Origin: Albula goreensis
Taxonomy: Eukaryota; Chordata; Actinopteri; Albuliformes; Albulidae
Direction: 5' to 3'
NCBI GenBank assembly: GCA_022829145.1
Contig: CM040741.1
Coordinates: 50,314,180-50,378,179, forward strand
DNA length: 64,000 nt
Positions within the stretch are counted from its first letter, which is position 1; every line of letters begins with the position of its first letter. A model generated the notes under the pieces. The model was given only the letters and a program-made list of their open reading frames with translations, was not told where the DNA came from and made no database searches. Below, in pieces: positions 46,446-64,000 of this stretch. The position numbers and the translations under genes were made by a program.

Positions 46446-47803
46446 ACCCAGAAACCAGGCAATGCTACATAAATTCAGTTCATTATTATTAATATCATCA
46501 AAAAGATAAAGGATCAAAAACTTTATTCCAAGATCACAGAACACTTTTAACAATATCATTTTAACAGCGTGTGAACAATTTTCTTAATGCTGAAGGATGA
46601 AAAGGATGATCCTTTACAGGGGAATAGTTATAGATTTGGAAAAAACATAAAAAAATCTAATAAAACACTATACAATGGTTTTTCAGAAGCTACAGCTTTG
46701 AGACATTGCTTTCCCAATCATATCCAGAAAATTGTCCATTGAATGCATGACCCACTTTGTGAAGGTTTTTCAATGTGCAATACTGCACATCTCAGAGATA
46801 AACAGTTTTTGTTGGAGGATGATTATCAGTTGTGCTGAAAGAGAACTGACAGAAAAGTAGGAGGTTGTTGAGCTCCATGATTCCCCCTCCTACATCTGTG
46901 GAAACAGTCCATACTGTAAGTTTCTGTTTTCTCATCTCTTGAATCTGTTAGATTACACACAGGCTAATACCAAAATATGGGCTGACGAGGTAGTTAATTC
47001 ATTCCAACTGATATTTACTGTTTTTTTTTTTTTATAATAACCTTGATTTACCTTTTTATCCCAAATTTAGAATTCCAGATCTTAATTTCAGGCCCATGCC
47101 ACTGCTGTAAAGAAAATGTATGCCATAATATCAGCCTTCATAATGCATACAGCTGTCACTTCTTTTCACTAGAAGAGCTCCCACAGTTAAAGCGCTGCAG
47201 GCCTGCTCATCTAACAGCCATTGAAGGTGTGTGTCTCTTATGCATATTTCCTATTTAAAAAATATATTTGAAGTAGCCCGTTCACCACTATTGAGCGATG
47301 AGGCAGACCGAGAGTGCCCTGCTGTCTTAAACTCACCATCCATAGAGGATATTATGGCCAGTTGTTTCTGTGGGACTCGTGGTCAGGAATGACACCTGAT
47401 CATAGGGAGATTCATGGTACTGAGATGATTTAACTGTACAAGGAGCACCATCATTCACCTTTTAAAGGAGAAATCACAAAAGGGTACATACAAGTTTCTA
47501 GAAAACAAACTGTGTGTACCATATATACAATATGTGTGTGTGGTTATGTGTACATATGCTCATTATGTTTATGGACATATAAAAATAATCCCTTTTTAGT
47601 CATTGTGTGTGTACATGTTTGTGTGTATGTGTGAGACAGAGGAAAGAATGACAGAGGCAAACAATCACACTTGCTCAGTCTCTCACAATCATACACTCAT
47701 TTACATGCATAATCTTACAGCTACAGCACACACAACAGGATCTTCATATATATATATATGTTTTTCTTAAAATCTCTGTATTATCATTTATCATGTGTTC
47801 AGT
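46446..47803 (-). other. tmem132c: downstream region / possible 3' UTR of tmem132c
   Basis: No coding signal. On the minus strand the first clear AATAAA after the stop codon is at 46527-46522, which would give a 1.3 kb UTR; a nearer non-canonical signal is possible. Contains GT-rich and TA-repeat patches (47525-47640, 47748-47759) and a poly-T run (about 47022-47034). Confidence 0.35.
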
Positions 47804-59838
<12,035 letters not shown>

Positions 59839-59869
59839 CTACAGGAAAACGACAAAGCTGAGCATGCAT

Positions 59870-59900
<31 letters not shown>
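59870..59900 (+). repeat. (CA)n microsatellite
   Basis: About 15 CA units just upstream (minus strand sense) of a tmem132c acceptor site. Confidence 0.95.
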
Positions 59901-59902
<2 letters not shown>

Positions 59903-60536
59903 AACATATCCACTCCTAGACACACATACATAAGCACACAAATACCAATAAACACATTCAAACACTCTTCATTTTGATCATGTTTGATTGTGCTCTGATT
60001 GTAGGTGTTGAACTCAGTGAACATTATTTCTAACAAATAAAAAATGCTCGTTTTTATTTGTGAGTCACACTTAGGTACACATGTAGATCGATTCGAGGAC
60101 TAAAAGCCCTGATTCAGTTCCACATTGTCAACAAAGTGACTTCTGTGTGTGCTGAAAAAGCATGTAAAACCCTGCCTGCAATCACAGCACCCATTTATAT
60201 GTGCTGGAGAGAAACAAACAAGGAGTGACAGAAAGACAGAGAGAGAAAAAGAGAGAGAGAGATCCTCCTGGTTTAGAATTCCAGCAGTTAATGCCACGGT
60301 CAGGGCTCCAGATATTCACATTAATCTAATGAATCTGTCTGGTCTCTTTAGAGGTCTGGCGAACCGTTAAGCAGGGATAACGCACAGATATATTACGGAT
60401 TAATACAGATAAGGGGGTCAGGTCCCACGGAAATGGGGCTTGGTGGAGGATGAGGTATGGGTGCATGGGAGGGTGGGGGAGGACTTGTGGATTGCCTCAC
60501 AATGTTGATGGATGGCTGAAGATGAGGTAGTTTAGG

Positions 60537-60720
60537 TAGACTGGCTCAGTGGTTAGCACTGTGGCCAAAGGACTCAGGTTTAATTCTAGCCATGGCTAGG
60601 CCCTTTCTGTGAGGAGCTTGCATGTTGCATCTCCTCCTCATGTTTGTGTGGGTTTTCTCCAGGCTATCCAGATTCCTTAAACTCCTCTAAGGGATGTTGG
60701 TTAAATGAATTGGACTTGTT
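60537..60720 (+). mobile_element. tRNA-head SINE-like element, old copy
   Basis: CTGGCTCAGTGGTTAGCACTGTGGC resembles a tRNA A-box. A B-box-like CAGGTTTAATTCTAGCCATGG follows, then GTGAGGAGCTTGCATGTTG and TTGTGTGGGTTTTCTCCAGG. This order matches a very common fish repeat ('GCTCAGTGGTTAGCAC...GGTTCGATTCC...GAGTTTGCATGTTC...GTGGGTTTCCTCC'), recalled, not searched. Confidence 0.65.
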
Positions 60721-62220
60721 ACTGATCCAATGAGCATGTATCCTTACCTTTGACTCACAATTAACTGCAAGTATTTCACTTGTTTTCTTAACAAATACAG
60801 TTTGGCTAATTCAACACCCATCAATATTCCGACCTTTGTGAAGAAAAAGCAAATACTTATTAATTCACAGTTCTAATTAAGGAAATTCTGATAGGATCTA
60901 GGCAAATGTTTTCATACTTACTTCAAATGCAACAAAAATAAAAATACACAAAAATGCAATGAACAAATACCGAAGGAATGTCTTTATATAGGGTTTCAGG
61001 AACCCTGCTTCAACACAACATTTTGGCAACATTCCCATATCACTGTGGTGACATTGCTTCTTGTCTCAATGACATGAGTGTGAGATGACTACACCAGATG
61101 TTTCAGCTGGCAATTTACAATTCATGGCTTTAGGATATCCCAGAGGGCAACGGCTGTGACGTGACTTGAAACTGATGATAAGGGATTTGTTTTATTAGTC
61201 ATATACGGGCAGCCACTGCTGTTGGCCAAACAATTACAGCATTGTAGTGTCTGCAGGGGTGTGATGCAGCTATAAAATTTGACGGTGGATCCAAGCTGTG
61301 AATGTAAACAAGAAATTGGCACTATAAAACAATGGCCTCTCACACATTAGTCAGCATATTGAGTGAGGAATTTACAGTTTGGCTTTATAAGAATAGGAAG
61401 GGTGAGGAGTCCAAACAGTGTGCTTAGAGCACACATATGGAAGCCCAAGTAAGACACACTACAGATTTTTAAGACGGATTAGTTGCTGATTTGGGCAGCA
61501 AAACCGTTCTGAATTATCACAAATCCCATTGATCTCCCACAGACAAAACAACAAGAATGGAACAAGGTCATCAAAACCACGTTTAGCTGACTCACATAAC
61601 TGAAATTATAACCACTTCTAGACCTCCTGTAATGCACTTTGCCCTACATTTTGAGGAACACATTCAAGCAAGTTTTACAATAAGGCATTTAAGCAGGGAC
61701 ATCTGTTTGATCTGCTGACCTCGTAACATTTGTGTCAGTAAAGAAAATTATTGAGATCATTAAGGTTACTGATCTTTGCAGACACAAACATCGATAGATC
61801 GATCAGTTCATCATTGATTGAAATTCACAAATATAGGTGCATGAACCAAATAATGAAAAAGTTTAAAATTAATTGTATTTAGATCTGCCATTTGCAACAT
61901 CTGACCTGATAAATGTCATATACATAAACATAGAATTCACATTAATATTTTCTGTGGGAGCAGCCTTCCTGTTTATCCTGGATAAACCTACATTAAGTGA
62001 CAATTGTGAAGTTACAGTAAATAATATGCAAGCAAATGCCATCTGCCTTCACAAATGTATTTTTGTCCATTTTGCTTGCATGTTGTTTGTCCTATATTAC
62101 AATATGGACAGATAATACCAAGCAAATTTCCACTGTACAATCATCGTCAGAAAAGATCAACATTAAGACCATTAAGTCTCCTATCTTTGTAGACGCAAGC
62201 ATTAAATCACCATTGATTGA

Positions 62221-62243
62221 AACAAACAAACAAACAAACAAAC
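62221..62243 (+). repeat. (AAAC)n microsatellite
   Basis: Five to six AAAC units. Confidence 0.85.
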
Positions 62244-62883
62244 ATAAGGGTAAGAATCAAATGAACAAAACTCCTTGCCAAAGCTAAGGAGAAAATGCAT
62301 TGTGGTTACAGTGAATCTGTCCCTCTCTGACCAGAGTGCTAGGACATATGAATCTGGTGCTTGGTCCTCAGTGTACTGTCTGTGAAGGGACACACAGTCC
62401 AAGCACAGATGCTGAGTCTGGGAAGAAATATGTGGACCACATTCTTTGCTCAGATTGGATAGTAAAAACCATCAAACTGGAAAATAAGATTTACAATTGA
62501 TTTAATGAAGTCCTATGTACAGTGCACTTGGGTTCATTCTGGAGGACTCTATAATGTGCCCCAGGATCTTCCTGGAAAAAAAACATCACTTGATTCGATC
62601 ATTATTATCTTTCTTGCATGTATCTACCGGAGCTTGAAGATATTTTCCAGTTAATTAAAAGGATCTAATGATTATTAAGATGATAAAGCCCAAGGAGAGA
62701 GTGTGACTGGAAGTGCCCAGTCAGCACCTTTCTACCAGGACCAGTGTTTTCTCTGGGTTCACTTGCCTCATTCATAGTGTGGAGGACAGCCCCGGAATGT
62801 ATTGGGGGAACATACTTTCCTTAAGAGGAGCCATGAATGAATTCAGGATTTAGCAACTTGTTGAGCTAGTCTTTTCAGGCCTA

Positions 62884-62940
62884 CTCATGGATATATGGGT
62901 TGAGAAACTGCCATCTCATGGATATATGGCTTGAGAAACT
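62884..62940 (+). repeat. short direct duplication, 32-base spacing
   Basis: CTCATGGATATATGGGTTGA and CTCATGGATATATGGCTTGA, each followed by GAAACT, lie about 32 bases apart. Confidence 0.8.
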
Positions 62941-63385
62941 AAGAAATATACTTAGAGACTGAATTATTAAATACCCATCATTAAAATCTGAAAATTTACT
63001 CTTCTGTTGGCCAGAAAAGAGACTCCAAGACTGATTTAATATGGAATCTTCCACTTATATTCCATTTGCCAGCCACACATTCAAGCAGTGGGACTGAGAT
63101 TTTGACACCTTTTTAATATGAATATGTTTTTATGGCAAGTGGCACTGCTGACATTCATATCTGTTGGGGGCTGCAGCATCTCTGGTGCTTGTAGGCGGCT
63201 ATTCTGCTGGCTGTAAAAGACTAATGCGGAGGATGAAAATTCATATGTCCTGTTAAAGCTCCCCTCTTTTGCCAAATCAAAGCAAAGGAAATGGGCTACA
63301 GTGGACGGAGACAAGCCAAGCGTTTTCTTATGAAGAGTTCTTCCTCCCTTCTGTGCTGTCACCCTTTTTCAGGAAGAGGTTTGGC

Positions 63386-63387
<2 letters not shown>

Positions 63388-63419
<32 letters not shown>
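63388..63419 (+). repeat. (CT)n microsatellite
   Basis: About 16 CT units. They create the Ser/Leu runs in local open frames. Confidence 0.97.
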
Positions 63420-63423
<4 letters not shown>

Positions 63424-64000
63424 TCTATGCTCTGAGCGCTTTAGACAGAACTCATCCAAAAAACCAGATCAAGGGTTTCTCCTCAGTCAAATCCTTAATG
63501 TTTGGCATAGTTAGGACATCTGTAGTGGTCCCAGACCTACCCAGCATGCACATAGCACAAACTGATCTGCTCTCTATTTTCTTTTTGTTTTGTGCTATGC
63601 AGCCATACAGAGAAACCTGACTGCAGGTTCTGCTGTGCAATGATATTTGTACGAACATTAATCCAATCCTGTGACAACACCAAAATACAGACTCTCTCTC
63701 CTCCTGTCTCATTTGTTTTCTTTTACAAAAATACCACAGTATGGTAAAACAAAAACAATGCGTGTGAAAAAAACATAAGTAGATCAAATCGTATGTGAAC
63801 AAGCAAAACCACACACACATACACTATTACACATTGGAAGATGTGGATGAAGGGGCAGAAGCGCTCCTCCCAGCTAACTGCTGTTAGTGCTCTGTTTCCC
63901 TCCTACAGCCTGTGGAGCCTACAGGACCATGGACAGCGGTGGCCTCATGAGCAGGCAGCCTCACATGAGGTGTATTTGCACTGCATATAACCATTGCTTA

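Larger units (their letters stand above)
59839..64000 (-). other. tmem132c intron (partial) to window end
   Basis: No further TMEM132 exon was recognised, so exons one to three lie beyond the window. It contains CA (59870-59900), AAAC (62221-62243) and CT (63388-63419) repeats, a SINE-like copy (60537-60720) and a short direct duplication (62884-62940). Confidence 0.6.

Overview
The window is vertebrate nuclear DNA, most likely from a ray-finned fish. It has GT-AG introns, long AT-rich non-coding stretches, many long pure CA/GT microsatellites, and decayed SINEs of types common in fishes, including one with a 5S-rRNA-like head. No bacterial, viral or organellar genes were seen.

Layout. Two paralogous genes of the TMEM132 family (single-pass type I membrane proteins of neurons) lie tail to tail. 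The left gene (+ strand) enters from outside the window; its last four coding exons are at 5808-6016, 6639-6927, 9414-9605 and 11373-12488 (601 codons plus stop). Its cytoplasmic tail fits TMEM132D best. The right gene (- strand) shows six coding exons, in transcription order 59838-59652, 55317-55174, 51739-51534, 51055-50788, 50554-50363 and 49270-47804 (820 complete codons plus stop). Its first exons and promoter lie beyond 64000. It is called tmem132c mainly because human TMEM132C and TMEM132D are convergent neighbours. All splice phases join without a frameshift. Neither promoter is in the window.

The 34-35 kb between the two stop codons has no convincing protein gene. It holds microsatellites, SINE remnants, degenerate minisatellites, several complex CpG-containing blocks that could be conserved regulatory elements, and one unexplained 228-codon open frame. 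The human neighbours SLC15A4 and GLT1D1, which from memory sit between these two genes, were not recognised here.

Main discovery. Two of the four exon pairs shared by the genes are almost identical in DNA: 179 of 179 bases in one and 124 of 124 in the other. In the first pair the similarity runs at least 50 bases into the upstream intron. The other two exon pairs are strongly diverged. This mosaic points to recent gene conversion between inverted paralogues about 41-46 kb apart. A second notable feature is a 21-bp coding minisatellite of twelve units in the last exon of the right gene, encoding a Gly/Ser-rich heptapeptide array just outside the membrane.
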